NCBI GenBank assembly: GCA_016715765.1 | Contig: JADJZJ010000001.1 | Span: forward strand, 1-64,000 | Direction of reading: 5' to 3' | Source of the DNA: Opitutaceae bacterium | GTDB taxonomy: Bacteria; Verrucomicrobiota; Verrucomicrobiia; Opitutales; Opitutaceae | Length of the DNA: 64,000 nt | Part shown: piece by piece, positions 39,004-51,300 of the stretch | Numbering within the stretch: the stretch's first letter is position 1 | Layout: each line of letters begins with the position of its first letter | Position numbers and translations under genes: made by a program | The notes under the pieces: generated by a model | What the model was told of the DNA's origin: nothing | What the model saw: the letters and a program-made list of their open reading frames with translations, nothing else | The model's database searches: none

Positions 39004-40011
39004 TCAGTTCACCCCAACCGGCTTCCGCCCCCGCGGGGAATGCCCGAAGTGGACCTGATACAGGTTGCGCAACTGCCTGCTCCCGGTGAAGCCGCAGGCC
39101 CGGGCGACGTCATCGACCTTCGAGCCTTCCTCCCGCAGGAGCGAACGGGAACGCTCCAGCCGCAGGGCCTTCAGGTAACCCCCCATCGAAATCCCGAGGC
39201 TCTGCCGGAAGCGGCGCGAAAGGTTGCGCGGGCTCGCCCCGGCCTGCTCGGCAAGTTGGCCGAGGGTGGGGGGCGCATCGAGTTGCTCGATCAGCAGGCT
39301 CTGGGCCCGGTGCACGAGGTCGTCGAGGTGATTCCGATACTGGAGATAGACGCTTTCCTGCTCCGTCTCACCGCTGCGCCGCAAGTAGATGACCAGGCGG
39401 CGCGCCACCTCGAAGGCGAGTTGCGGGCCGTGGCGCTGGGACATCAGGTGGATGGCCAGATCGATTCCGGCGGCCACGCCGGCGCTGGTGTAGACGTTGC
39501 CAGCTTGGGCAAAAAGAATGCCTTTCTTCACGTTAGTCCGGGGATAATTGAGCTGCAGATCGGCGGCGTCCGCCCAGTGCGTGACACATGGCGCCCCGTC
39601 CAGCAGGCCGGCCTCCGCGAGCAGGAAGGCGCCGGTGCAGGTGGAGCACACGGTTGCACCGGACGCGGCCGCCCGGCGGATCCAAGCGAAGAGCCCGGGA
39701 TGTTTCCGCAGCGTGCGGATCATCGGCATCGGCAACCCCTGGAAGCCGGCCACGATCAGGACGTCATCCGGTTGCAACCGGAGCCGGGCATAAGGGATGA
39801 GGTTCGCGAAGTGGAGGTTGCCGGCGACCGGGACGGACTTGGTCAGGCCGCACACCTCGATCCGGTAGGCCTGGCCCAGGGCGATACCGGCCATCTGGAA
39901 GACCTGAAGCGGGCCGACCATGTCGAGCGCCGTCAGTTTGGGTGGGAGGAAAAATACGACACGCGGTGCCATACCGCGGCCCAACACAGCGACACCGGGA
40001 CGGGTGGTCAA
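39004..40011 (-). CDS. GlxA-type transcriptional regulator (DJ-1/PfpI domain + AraC HTH)
   Basis: 335 residues (an internal ATG at 39972, giving 322 residues beginning MAPRVVFFLPP, is equally plausible). Residues ~15-190 are a DJ-1/PfpI-like domain with the nucleophile-elbow-like ATVCSTCTGAFLLAEAGLLDG. The last ~100 residues carry the AraC/XylS double helix-turn-helix: TLGQLAEQAGASPRNLSRRFRQSLG and VARACGFTGSRQLRNLYQVHFGHSPR. Such regulators respond to small metabolites or stress and are usually activators. The gene is oriented with the sulfatase-maturase gene upstream; whether it regulates that pair is unknown. Confidence 0.9.
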   Translation of the reverse strand: MTTRPGVAVLGRGMAPRVVFFLPPKLTALDMVGPLQVFQMAGIALGQAYRIEVCGLTKSVPVAGNLHFANLIPYARLRLQPDDVLIVAGFQGLPMPMIRTLRKHPGLFAWIRRAAASGATVCSTCTGAFLLAEAGLLDGAPCVTHWADAADLQLNYPRTNVKKGILFAQAGNVYTSAGVAAGIDLAIHLMSQRHGPQLAFEVARRLVIYLRRSGETEQESVYLQYRNHLDDLVHRAQSLLIEQLDAPPTLGQLAEQAGASPRNLSRRFRQSLGISMGGYLKALRLERSRSLLREEGSKVDDVARACGFTGSRQLRNLYQVHFGHSPRGRKPVGVN

Positions 40012-40253
40012 TCGCCGGACGGGGGTAATTTAGTCCTGCCCGCAGTTCGAGGTGGACGGGGGCTGATTGGCCCGCAGCAGAATCAAAGAACATCGACCCT
40101 CTAGCACGGTCTTTTTGGGTCTCCGCGGCACTTGCTGGGAGGTTTCGTCGAAGGTGTGCGCATAACAAAGAGGAGAATCGAAACACCTTTCACTCCGGCT
40201 TGGCTGGTTTTCGGGGTGTGCGGCCCAATTGTCGGAGTGAATGACCGGGCGTC

Positions 40254-41543
40254 CTAGCCTCGCGCCTTCATCCATTGGGTCCGTGGCAAGGACATGATCG
40301 TGGCGGGAGGCTGTTGCGTGGCGAGCAGGGCGGCCATGGTGCGCATGGGCGAGTCGATGTGAGTGAAGAATTTCTTGTAGCCGGCGCAGAGGTAGTTGAG
40401 CCCCGGTTCGCCGTGGGGAGTCGTCAGGAACCGGTGCTTGGGACACTCGCCGTGGCAGGCGAAGCGCACCGGACACTCGCGACAGTAGCGGGGCAAGGTG
40501 GCGGACTTCGCCTGGCCGAAGGCCGCCTGGGCCGGCGAATCCACGAGGGCGGCGAGGGACGTGTTCATCAGGTTGCCCAGTTTGTACCGCGGGTAGACGT
40601 AGTGGTCGCAGCTGTAGACGTCACCGTTGTGTTCGACCGCGAGGGCCCGGCCGCAGTTTTCATTGAAGATGCAAACGCCCGCGGGCTCGCCGGCCCAGTT
40701 GGCGAGCGCGGCGTCGAATTGCTGGACAAAGACCCGGCCGACATCGCGCTGCACCCACTCGTCGAAGATCGCGATCAGGAACTGGCCGAAATCGGCCGGG
40801 CGGACGCTCCACGGCGTCACCTGCTGGTCGAGGGCGGCGGCATCCTCGTGGTCCGGCGGCGGGGCGAGCCACAGGCCGTCGGTCGTGTGGGGAGCGGCGT
40901 TGCGCTCCACGATCGGGATGAACTGCAGGTACCCCGAGCCGACCTCACGCAGGAACCGGTAGACCTCGAGGGGGCTCCGCGAATTCTTCCGGTGGACGGT
41001 CGTCAGTATGTTGAAGTCGACGCCGTGCTTTTTCAGGACCTGCAGCCCCGCGAACACCCGCTCGAAGGTGGGTTGGCCGCCCTTGTCGACGCGGTACGCG
41101 TCATGCAGCGGGGCGGGTCCGTCGATACTGAGACCGACCAGAAACCGGTGCTGTGCGAGGAACTCGCCCCACGCGTCGTCGAGGAGGACGCCGTTGGTCT
41201 GGAAGGCGTTCTCGATGGTCTTCCCCTGGGCGTACTTCGCCTGGAGTGCCACGGCGTTCCGGAAAAAGTCCACGCCGAGGAGCGTCGGTTCGCCGCCCTG
41301 CCAGGCGAAGGAGACGACGGGCCCGGGCTGGGCCGCGATGTAGTCGCGGATGTAGGTCGCGAGGACCTCCGGCTTCATCCGCATGCCGCCCGCGTCGGTG
41401 TAGAGCTTCTCCTTCTCGAGGTAGAAGCAGTAGCTGCAGTCGAGGTTGCACCGCGACCCGATGGGCTTGGTCATCAGGTGGAAGGGAGCCTGTGCGACCT
41501 GATCAGGGGCCCGTGGTGGCTCGATGGGATTGGGGCCGGGCAT
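40254..41543 (-). CDS. Anaerobic sulfatase-maturating enzyme (radical SAM, SPASM)
   Basis: 429 residues. The radical-SAM cluster motif is in SRCNLDCSYCFYLEKEKLY (CxxxCxxC), followed by VVSFAWQGGEPTLLG and FQTNGVLLDDAW. The C-terminal SPASM region holds the extra cysteines CIFNENCGRALAVEHNGDVYSCDHYVYP and YCRECPVRFACHGECPKHRF. anSMEs oxidise a Cys or Ser of the sulfatase active site to formylglycine in the cytoplasm. It is divergently transcribed from a sulfatase gene across ~170 bp, a direct functional match. Confidence 0.95.
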   Translation of the reverse strand: MPGPNPIEPPRAPDQVAQAPFHLMTKPIGSRCNLDCSYCFYLEKEKLYTDAGGMRMKPEVLATYIRDYIAAQPGPVVSFAWQGGEPTLLGVDFFRNAVALQAKYAQGKTIENAFQTNGVLLDDAWGEFLAQHRFLVGLSIDGPAPLHDAYRVDKGGQPTFERVFAGLQVLKKHGVDFNILTTVHRKNSRSPLEVYRFLREVGSGYLQFIPIVERNAAPHTTDGLWLAPPPDHEDAAALDQQVTPWSVRPADFGQFLIAIFDEWVQRDVGRVFVQQFDAALANWAGEPAGVCIFNENCGRALAVEHNGDVYSCDHYVYPRYKLGNLMNTSLAALVDSPAQAAFGQAKSATLPRYCRECPVRFACHGECPKHRFLTTPHGEPGLNYLCAGYKKFFTHIDSPMRTMAALLATQQPPATIMSLPRTQWMKARG

Positions 41544-41712
41544 CGCTGGTCGGATTAAGGAGGGGTTTGCGACACTGGCGAATCATATCTAAATTCCGGG
41601 TACGGACGGGTTAATTTACGGTTGTTTTCACTTTCTCGGGATCCCAAGGTTGGCGGCAATTTCCACCCTCAGCCTTGCGCCAGCAATCCAGGACAACCAC
41701 CTGAAGCCCGCC

Positions 41713-43197
41713 ATGCGGATCCTGTATTTCGACATCGATTCGCTGCGGGCCGACCACCTGGGTTGCTACGGTTATCACCGGGCCACCAGTCCCAACATCG
41801 ACGCGCTGGCGCGGGATGGCGTGCGCTTCAGCCAGTGCCATGTGTCGGACGCGCCGTGCCTGCCGTCGCGAACGTCGCTATTCACGGGGCGGTTCGGGAT
41901 ACACTCGGGCCTGGTCAACCACGGCGGCGCGGCGGCTGAACTCCACCCGGAGGGGGCGAACCGCGGGTTTTTCTCCGCCCTGAGCAGGGCCTCGTGGATG
42001 AGTTGCCTGCGCCGGCAGGGCCTGCGCACGGCGACGGTCAGCAGCTTTGGCGAACGGCACTCGGCCTGGCACTGGTACGCGGGCTTCAATGAGACGATGA
42101 ACTGCGGGGGCGGGGGGCTGGAGATCGCCGACGAGGTCGAGCGGCTGGCCTGCGCCTGGATCGAGCGCGAGCAGACCGACAATTGGTTCCTGCATGTGAA
42201 CTTCTGGGATCCGCACACGCCGTACAACACGCCCGAGTCCTTCGGGCATCCGTTTGCGGACGAGCCCCTGCCGGCCTGGTACACGCCCGAGGTGCTCGCC
42301 CGGCACCGGGCGGGGTGCGGCCCGCATTCGGCCCGCGAGGTGCCGGGCTTCGACGACCGCTGGGCGTACGCCCAACCGTGGCCGCGGCAGCCGCACGTGA
42401 TCGACACGCTGGCGGATGCGCGCCGGATGTTCGACGGCTACGACACCGGCGTGCGGTATGCCGACCGGGCCATCGGGCGCGTGCTCGCGGCGCTCGCGCG
42501 CCGCGGCTGGCTCGAGGACACATGGATCGTGGTCTCCGCCGACCATGGCGAGAACCTGGGCGAACTGAACATCTATGGCGACCACCAGACGGCGGACACG
42601 ATCACCTCACGGGTGCCCCTGATCATCCGCCCGCCGTCCGCCGGCCGGGACCAGGCTGGCCGCACCGACGATTCCCTGCTCTACCAAAATGACCTGGCGG
42701 CGACGCTGGTCGAGCTTGCCGGCGGCAGCGTCCCCGCGGGCTGGGACGGCCGGAGCTTTGCCCCCCGGTTCCGGGAGGGCCGCCCGGCGCAGCTGCGCGA
42801 CCAGCTCGTGCTGTCGCAGATGGCCTGGTCCTGCCAGCGGGCGGTGCGCTGGGCCAACTGGCTGTGCCTCCGGTCGTACCACGACGGCTACCACGATTTC
42901 CCCGAGTTCATGCTTTTTGACGTGGCGGCTGATCCGCATCTCCAGTGCGACCTGTCCCCGACCCGCGGCGACCTGACCGCCTGGGCGGCGCAGCAGCTGG
43001 AACACTGGCACCGGGAGATGATGGCCTCGGCCGCGCACACCAGCGATCCCCTCGAGACCGTGTTGGCCGAGGGCGGCCCGTATCACACCCGGGGCGAACT
43101 GCCGGCCTATCTCGAGCGTCTGGCCACCACCGGCCGCCCGGACTGCGCCCGCCGTCTGGCTGCAAGGCATCCGCAGGCGCCCGTGCGCCGAGCCTAA
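41713..43197 (+). CDS. Type I sulfatase with CxPSR modification site
   Basis: 494 residues from the ATG at 41713 (an ATG at 41650 would add 21 non-conserved residues). The alkaline-phosphatase fold starts with RILYFDIDSLRADHLGCYGY, whose acidic residues bind calcium; SDAPCLPSRTSLFTGRFG contains the formylglycine motif CLPSR. Later metal and active-site segments are WDPHTPYN and VVSADHGENLGE. No signal peptide is seen, which is uncommon but known. It removes sulfate esters from glycans or small sulfated compounds after maturation by the adjacent anSME. Confidence 0.93.
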   Translation: MRILYFDIDSLRADHLGCYGYHRATSPNIDALARDGVRFSQCHVSDAPCLPSRTSLFTGRFGIHSGLVNHGGAAAELHPEGANRGFFSALSRASWMSCLRRQGLRTATVSSFGERHSAWHWYAGFNETMNCGGGGLEIADEVERLACAWIEREQTDNWFLHVNFWDPHTPYNTPESFGHPFADEPLPAWYTPEVLARHRAGCGPHSAREVPGFDDRWAYAQPWPRQPHVIDTLADARRMFDGYDTGVRYADRAIGRVLAALARRGWLEDTWIVVSADHGENLGELNIYGDHQTADTITSRVPLIIRPPSAGRDQAGRTDDSLLYQNDLAATLVELAGGSVPAGWDGRSFAPRFREGRPAQLRDQLVLSQMAWSCQRAVRWANWLCLRSYHDGYHDFPEFMLFDVAADPHLQCDLSPTRGDLTAWAAQQLEHWHREMMASAAHTSDPLETVLAEGGPYHTRGELPAYLERLATTGRPDCARRLAARHPQAPVRRA

Positions 43198-43374
43198 TCT
43201 TTTGGACGAGTTGAACGCAGAAAACACATTACCTCCAAATGAGTAACGACTATGACAGTCTCTCAAGTCGTTGTTGAAAAATAGGTAAACCCGGATTTTT
43301 ACGCCAAACTCAGGCTAATGGGCTAGGGTATCTCCCCGCTCGTCGAACATGATTGAACAATCATTTTCGGGCGC

Positions 43375-45282
43375 ATGGCAGTTACCCTTTTGTGTTTAAA
43401 GCGCTCATGTGCCGGTTGTTGGTCTCGTCGGGCGCATTTGCGACTGGGCATCACCCTCCTTGGCCTTTGGCTGGTGGTGCCCTGTTTGTTCGGCAGTTCT
43501 CGGTCGGCGGCGGTGGTGCCGGTCCTTGACTATGTGGTGGATAATCCGGCGGGCGGCTACACCGCCTGGTTCGGATATCGGAACCGGCAGGACCGGACCG
43601 TCCGTCTGCCCGTGGGCAAGGACAACCGGTTCACCCCGCAGGCAAAGGACCGCGGACAGCCGGTGGAATTTCTGCCAGGGAGGCACCGGAGGGTTTTCAA
43701 AGTGGATTTTCCGCGGGGCAGCCTGGTGTGGCACCTCGATGGACGAACCGCGACGGCATCGCCCAACCGGCGGCCGACCGTGCGGCTGATCGCGCCGTTG
43801 ACTGGCGCGGTTGTTTCCGAACCGGGCGAACTCAAGCTCAAGGCCACGGCCAAGGATCCCGACGGCAGGGTGGAGCGGGTGATCTTTTATCATGACGGGG
43901 TGAAGATCGGCCAGGATGCCGAGGCGCCCTACACGCAAAAAGTCTCGGGCCTGACCGCAGGGGACCACCAGTTCACGGCCGTGGCCATTGACCGGCGCGA
44001 TGCACCCTCGCTCGATTCCAATCCGGTCCTCGTCAGGGTGCTCGGCAGCAACCAGCCGCCGACCGTCACGCTGCGCTCTCCCTCTGATGGCGAGATCCAT
44101 ACCGCGCCGGCCACGATCACACTGTCGGCCGATGCGGCCGATCCCGATGGGACGATTACGCGGGTGGAATTTTTCCGGGACGGCACAAAGCTCGGGGAAG
44201 ACACGGCGGCACCGTATGAGTGGATATGGAATCCGGTGGCGGCCGGGACCTATGCTTTGACGACTGCGGCCACTGACAACCAGGGCGGCATGGTCATGTC
44301 GGACGCGGTGACGGTCACCGTGCAGGTATCGAATGCCCTGCCGCTGATCGCCAATTTCGAGCCGGCGGAGGGCTATGGTGAGGGCGGGTTGGACGGCCAG
44401 CAGGGATGGGAGGCCGGTGGCACGGCGCAGGTCGTGACGGCACCGATCCATGCCGGCACGCAGGCGGTGCAGTTGAACGCGGAATCACCACCGGCGGTCA
44501 TGGAACGTGCCCTGGCCGCAACGGCGGGGAGCGTGGTATATCTCGATTTCTACACGCGGCCCGTGGCCGGCAGCACGCCCGAGTCCGCCGCCCTGATCCA
44601 GACGGCGGAAGCCCGCGTCGCGCTCGTGCGGCGGGATGGGATGGGGGAGATCCACCTTGAGGCCGGCGATGGCACCGGCGGCCGCTCGTGGCAGGCCACC
44701 GGTTTCATGACGGCCCTGGATGCGACCGGTGCGGCGGACTGGCAGCACTTCACCATTCGCGAGGATTTTGCGGCGCGAACGTGGGATTTCTATGCAGGCG
44801 GCGTGATGCTCGCGGCAAACCTGGCCTTTGCCGGTGACGCCCCCGCGGGATTGTCCGGCTTCAGTGTCACCGGCCACGCCACGGCCCCGACGGCAGTGGA
44901 TGAATTTCTGGCCGCCTACGACAACCCGCTCTTCATCGATGCGGACAACGACGGCATGGAGGATGCCTGGGAAACGGCCCGCGGGCTGAATACCGCGATC
45001 AATGACCGCGAGGGCGACGCGGATGCCGATGGGCTCACGAATATCACGGAGTACGTCCTCGGCACCGATCCCGGTTCCACCGACAGCGATGGCGACGGCA
45101 TGCCGGACAGTTGGGAGACAAGGTACGGATCCGATCCCGCGGCGGATGATGCCGGCGACGATCCCGACCTCGATGGGGTGGGCAACCTGATCGAATTCCA
45201 GCAGGGCCGCAATCCAACGAAGGGGGCGGTGGCCGACCTGACCGGGGCCGTGAACCTGCGGCTCTACCAACCGGGCCGCTGA
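43375..45282 (+). CDS. Exported protein with Ig-like domains and C-terminal calcium-binding repeats
   Basis: 635 residues. A hydrophobic stretch GITLLGLWLVVPCLFGSS near residue 30 is a probable signal peptide. Two Ig-like repeats follow: RPTVRLIAPLTGAVVSEPGEL...RVIFYHDGVKIGQDAEAPY and QPPTVTLRSPSDGEIHTAPATI...RVEFFRDGTKLGEDTAAPY. A beta-rich middle (AGTQAVQLNAESPP, VVYLDFYTRP) resembles a carbohydrate-binding jelly roll. The C-terminus has DxDxDG calcium loops (DADNDGMEDAWE, DADADGLTN, DSDGDGMPDSWE, DPDLDGVGN) of the thrombospondin-3 type. It lies 31 bp before the RHS gene in the same direction, so the two are probably co-expressed surface proteins. Confidence 0.8.
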   Translation: MAVTLLCLKRSCAGCWSRRAHLRLGITLLGLWLVVPCLFGSSRSAAVVPVLDYVVDNPAGGYTAWFGYRNRQDRTVRLPVGKDNRFTPQAKDRGQPVEFLPGRHRRVFKVDFPRGSLVWHLDGRTATASPNRRPTVRLIAPLTGAVVSEPGELKLKATAKDPDGRVERVIFYHDGVKIGQDAEAPYTQKVSGLTAGDHQFTAVAIDRRDAPSLDSNPVLVRVLGSNQPPTVTLRSPSDGEIHTAPATITLSADAADPDGTITRVEFFRDGTKLGEDTAAPYEWIWNPVAAGTYALTTAATDNQGGMVMSDAVTVTVQVSNALPLIANFEPAEGYGEGGLDGQQGWEAGGTAQVVTAPIHAGTQAVQLNAESPPAVMERALAATAGSVVYLDFYTRPVAGSTPESAALIQTAEARVALVRRDGMGEIHLEAGDGTGGRSWQATGFMTALDATGAADWQHFTIREDFAARTWDFYAGGVMLAANLAFAGDAPAGLSGFSVTGHATAPTAVDEFLAAYDNPLFIDADNDGMEDAWETARGLNTAINDREGDADADGLTNITEYVLGTDPGSTDSDGDGMPDSWETRYGSDPAADDAGDDPDLDGVGNLIEFQQGRNPTKGAVADLTGAVNLRLYQPGR

Positions 45283-45313
45283 GTCATCGGCCAAGACTGA
45301 ACTTTTTCACACC

Positions 45314-48300
45314 ATGATTTTATCTGCATTGGATTTGATGCGTCGCAGCCTGGCCCGTGCCCGTCAGACGGAAGCAGGGGCCTTCCGGTCACCTTGGCTC
45401 CCGGGCTTGGTCAGGACCGGCCTGCGGTGGGGTCTGCACCTGCTGCCCTTGTGTGCGGTTGCCCAGGTTTGCGACACCGGCAAACCGGAGCCGGTCACTA
45501 ATGTATCCCTCCGCTCCCGCGCGGGCACGGCCACTCTCGTGGGCTTCGCGGAATACAACAATCCAGCCACCCCGCCAAAAAAATACCGCCGGCAGGTTAC
45601 CGCCGGCACCATGCACCTCGGCCAATGGTCGGTCGCCGGTTGCCCCGATGCCAGCGAGCCGGTCGGCTATCAAGCGGCTTTTCCCCCGAGCGAGATTTTT
45701 TGGGCGAACAGCACGGGTTCGGTAGCGCTTGAACCCGTGGCGATTGATGCGGCCACCAATCAGGTCAAGTACCGCCTGACCGGCCTCTCGTTTGCCAATC
45801 ATACGACGGCCACGCCATGGGGTGACCTCTGGGCCCTGCGGGTGGCCGCTACTCCGGCCGATGGCTCGCAGAGCGTGATTTTTTCCTATGTTGGCCAGGA
45901 ATTCTGGTTGAGCCGCACTGCCGCGCGCAATCCCTACAACTTTATCGTCCATGGCTATTGGAATCTCGCCGGTTGGGTCGGGCATGTTGAGACCCAGAGA
46001 TTCGTCAATGTGCGGAGTGCGGTGGACAAATCCATCCGCGATGAATGGGACGAAATCATCGACTACCCGCGGCAGGGCGGCGATCCCGTCACAACCACCC
46101 AAAACCAGCGCCATGTCGGCATCGGCACGTTTCCGCTCACGTCCGGCGGTACGCCCGAGACGTGGCCGGGCATGGCTGCGACTGCCGCCTATGGCGACCT
46201 CGCCGCGGTGACCCCGTTGAGCGCCACGGAGCAGCGGATCGCCGGCAAGGCGGAATGCATGGGTGCGGCCCCGCTCTTCCAGCGGGCCGAGGGTGCCGTC
46301 ACCCAGACGCTGAACGAGGAGGACACGGAGGAGGATGCGCTGGCGCGCGCGGCGGTCACCGCGGGCATGGGCAATGTTGCCTTTCGCGAGCGGCGCACGA
46401 CGGGCTTCAGTTTTGCATTCAGTGGATTTACCTTTGAGGTCCCGCTGCAGATCCAATGCGAGGGCGACTACCTCGTGCATTTTCATTTTCAGCGGCAGGC
46501 CCGGAATGGGACGGCCGAGCCCGAGAAATTTTCCCTCACGCTGGAGAAGAAACTCCCGTCCGGGCACCAGACGCTGCCCCCGGGCCGGTTCGATATCGCC
46601 ACCATGCAACTGCACCTGCCCGAAGGCGGGACGATGCCGCTGGAATACGACACCGATTACACCCTGCTGGGCGTGGAGCTGGAGCGGAGTTGCCCCGGGA
46701 GCGAAGCGGGCAGGGACCAGATCTGGCACGACAGCGTGCATGTGCATCTCAGCCTCGGGCTCGGCGAGGCCGGTCGCAGTGCGGGCCAGCTGATGCTCGA
46801 CGCCGAGGCCATCACGCCGGCGCTCTATGCGCCCTCCGCCCTCGCCGTGGCGACACCCTACGGCAGCGGCACCGCCGTGGTGCGGGATGCGAACAACCGC
46901 CTGCGCCAGGTGAAGGCCCCGGCGGCCCTGGCGGACATTGTGGTGCTCGATGCCAATGCCTACGAAGTGCGTTTTTATGCACCCGATGCCATCGGGGTGC
47001 CCGATCCCGGAACCGGGATCTTCGCACTCAATGGGTCGCCCTATGTCGTGTGCAAATTTGAGAATCCCGATCCCGCGACGGCGACCCGCCTGCGGGTATC
47101 GCGGGTGCGCGGCACCCAGGTCCGCGTCAGCGAATTCGCCAGTGATGCCGACACCGGCTCATGGACATTCTCCACGGGCAACGGTCTCAGGCGGGAGAGC
47201 ATCGCGGTGGAGGATCTGGGCGACACCCGCCTTGAAACCACGACGGTCACCGGTGCGGATGACGAACCTGTGGCCAAGGTCTGGCGCGAAATTCGCGTGT
47301 TTCCCTGGGGCGAGGAAACCATCCTAGAAATCAACGACCCGGACGGGGCGGCATTGACCACCGCATCCACCTATTTCGCCAATGCCGGCGAGCCCGGCTA
47401 TGGGCGGTTGCAACGCCGCGATTTTCCCGACGGCTCATTCGAGGAACACACCTACGATGCCCTCGGCCGGCCCCTGACCACGGTGCGGCCCTACAGTGGC
47501 GCGGCCAATGGCAATCAGGTGCGTCAGACCACGTTTGCCTATGAGGCGATCAGCGACGCCGATGGCGATTCCTTGGTCGAGGCGCTGACCACGACCTCAG
47601 TATTTATCGGCGATGACGAGATCAGCCGCAGCCATGTCATCCGTTGGAGTCGGCCGATCATGCTCGCCGGCGAGGAGTTTCTCCGCCGCTCCGACATGCG
47701 TTGTGCCACACCAGGGGCCGCGTGGTCGGCGACGGATAATCTCGCGACCGAAACACTCACCTACGGTCCGGGTCCCTTCAATGGGCAGGTTCGGCGACGG
47801 CACAATCCGGATGGCACCGTGGAGCTCACCCAATACACCCTGGATGCATCCGGCCGCCAAACCACCGTCACTCTTAGCGGCGCGCCGAATGCGACCCTTG
47901 ACGATGTTCTCGACGGCACCCGGACGGTAACCATGACCAGTGGGCGTGGCCGCACGCTGAGTGAGACCGTATCCGATGTCGCCAGTGGCCGCATGTTGTC
48001 GGCTTGGCAGGCCACCGAATTCGACCTGATCGGGCGTCCCACCCGCATCGACTACGACGACGGCACGCAGGTGCTGCGTGAGTATGCCTGCTGTGGCATT
48101 GCTACCGAACGCGATCGCACCGGCCGGGTCACGTCCTACCAATACGATGACCTCGGCCGGCAGTATGAGGTGGTGCGCGATGGCATCAAAACCCACAGCG
48201 CTTTCGATGCCGAAGGACGCGTCATCTCGGTCACGCGCATCGGGTCCGACAACTCTGAGGTACGGCTTTCCACCAATCTCTACGATCTCGCCGGCCGCCT

Positions 48301-51300
48301 GGTCGAGGAACGCGATGCCATGGATCGGCCCACGTCACATGACGAGGAAGTCCAGCCTTACCCGGGCGTCGCTTTCGTCCGCACCACCACTGCGCCCGAT
48401 GGTGGCACCCGGATCGAAACCTACCTGCAAGACGGCTCGCTTGCCAATATCACCGGCACCGCGGTCGCTCCGCGCAGCTTTCAATACGGTGTGGATGCCG
48501 ATGGCGTCTACTCCCTTGAAATCAAGGGTGAGGCGACAGGTGAACCCGGGCCGATGCCCGGACCGGCGACTCCGCCGGCCGCGTCCGAATGGACCAAGAC
48601 CAGCACTGATTTCCTCGGCCGCATATGGAAAACCACCTTGGCTGATGGCGCCACGGCGTTCTCCCATTTCAACCCCCGTGGCCAGCTCGTGCGCACCGTC
48701 GATCCCGACGGCTTCGCCACTCTCTATGGCTACAATTCCCGCGGCGAGCAGGACACCGTGGCCCTGGATCTCAATGCCGACGGACTCATTAACTTTGACG
48801 GCACTGATCGCATCACCCGCACCGTCACGGAAGTGGGTGAGCGTGACGGCAAGGTTGTGCGCCGGGTTTCCACGCTGGTCTGGGAAACTGAAGGGCAGGA
48901 CACGCCCACGACCGTCGCGGTATCGGAGCAAACACCCGATGGCCTGCGTGCCTGGCAGTCCGACCACGGGCTGACCACGTCCGTCGTGACGACCCATGAG
49001 GGTGACGGCCGTCGCACTGTCACCACCACCGCTCCCGATCAGGTGCAGACCGTCCAGGTTTTTGCGGGGGATCGGCTCACGTCCACCCTCGTGCAAGCTC
49101 CTGCACTTGGTGTTCTCTCTTCGGCCACGTTGGCGTATGATGCCCATGGCCGACTTGAATCCGCCACCGATGACCGCAATGGCTCCACCATCTATACTTA
49201 CTTTGCCGACGACCAGGTCCACACCGTCACCACGCCCGATCCGGATCCCGCACGTACCGGCGTCGGTTACGATCCCCAGCTCACGACGTACGCCTACGAT
49301 GAATGCGGACGCGTGGCCACCGTCATTCAACCCGATGGCGGCGAGGTCCACACCACCTATTGGCCTACCGGTCTGGTCAGGCGCACCTGGGGTGCACGCA
49401 CCTATCCCGTCGAATACACCTACGATGCGCAGGGCCGGCTGCAGACGCTGACAACCTGGCAGGATTTTGCCGGCGACACCGGCCGTGCCGTGACCACCTG
49501 GAATTATCATCCCCTCCGCGGGTGGCTGAGCGGCAAACGTTACGCCGACGGCACCGGTCCTGATTACGCCTACTATCCCTCCGGTCGCCTGCGTACCCGT
49601 ACCTGGGCGCGCACGCCCGCGGTCACCACGGACTACCGCTACAACCCCGCCGGGGAACTGACCGGCATCGATTACTCCGATGCGACTCCGGATGTCACCA
49701 CCACCTTCAATCGCGCCGGGCAGGCCGTGGCAGTCACCGATGGTGCCGGGCAACGGACCATGACCTATCACGCCTCCGGCCGGCTTGAAAACGAGAGTTA
49801 CACAGCGGGATTCCTGGCATCCATGGCCGTGCATCGGAGCTACGACGCCCTTTCACGACTGACCAATCTGGCGGTACTTGGCTCGCAGTCCACGGTCCTG
49901 GGTTCTGCGGATTATGCCCATGATCCCGCCAGTCGCCTTGCTACCGTGACGGCCGGTGGAAACACCGCCACCTACGGTTACGTGCCCAATGCTCCGCTCG
50001 TGGAAACCATCACCTTCAAGCAATCAGGCGCGACCCGACTCACCAGCACCCGCAGCTACGACAACCTCAACCGCCTTTCCGCGTTGAACAATGCTCCCGC
50101 CTCTGCGCTTTCGGCGGCGGGCTTCGCTTACACCTACAACTCCGCCAACCAGCGCATCCGGAACGGGCGCGAGAACGGGGCATATTGGACCTATGGTTAT
50201 GATGCATTGGGCCAGGTCAGTGTTGCCGGGAAAAAGCTGCCCGGCGGTGAAGATGTGCCCGCCCATTCCTTTGCGTACACATATGACGATATTGGCAATC
50301 GTCGTAGTGCGTCCCGCAATGCGGCGTCCGCCGCACTGATGGCCACGGAGGAGTACAGTGCCAATCTCCTCAATCAATATGTCCAGCGGACCGTGCCCGG
50401 ATGCATCGAGGTGCTCGGTGCCGCGCAGCCCGATGCCACCGTGACCGTCATGATTCCTCCGGCCAACGGGACCGTGCATTCCACCTTGCGGCAGGGCGAT
50501 TTGTATCACCTCCAGTTGCCCGTGGATAACGCCCACTCCGGCAAGTTCGAAAGTCTCACCGTGTCCGGGGTGGCTAATCTCATCGGCCCGGCTGGCGAGG
50601 ATGCCGTGACCGAAGAGACCCGATCGGTCTTCATCCCCGCATCACCCGAGACCTTTGTGCACGACCTCGACGGCAACCTTACGGCCGATGCGCATTGGGC
50701 CTATGCCTGGGATGCCGAAAACCGGCTGATTGCCATGGAGACAGCCGCGGCAGCGCTGGCGGTGGGGGTCCCCGGCGTGAAGCTGGAGTTTGCCTACGAT
50801 GCCCAGTCGCGTCGGATCGCGAAAAAAGTGTCCAATTGGATTGCCGGGGTCTGGGTCCTCGCCAGCCATCACGTGTTCCTTTACGACGGCTGGCACATGA
50901 TCGCCGAACTGGATGCGCTCAATGGCAATGCCCCGGTCCGCACCCATGTCTGGGGCCTGGATGTCAGCGGCACCCTGGCCGGTGCCGGCGGGGTGGGCGG
51001 GTTGCTGTTTACGAACTCCCATTTGCCAACTCCCAACTCCCACGCGGCAGCGTATGATGGCAACGGCAACATCGCCGCCCTCATCGATATGAGCACAGGG
51101 ACGGCTGCCGCCACCTACGAATACAGTCCCTTCGGCGAGACCCTCATCGCCGACGGCCCCGCCGCCGCAGCCAATCCATTCCGCTTCTCTACCAAGTACA
51201 CCGATCCCGAAACAAACCTCCTCTATTATGGATATCGCTACCTCTCGCCGTCCACGGGTCGTTGGCTAAACCGGGATCCGATTGAGGAGCAAGGTGGGGT

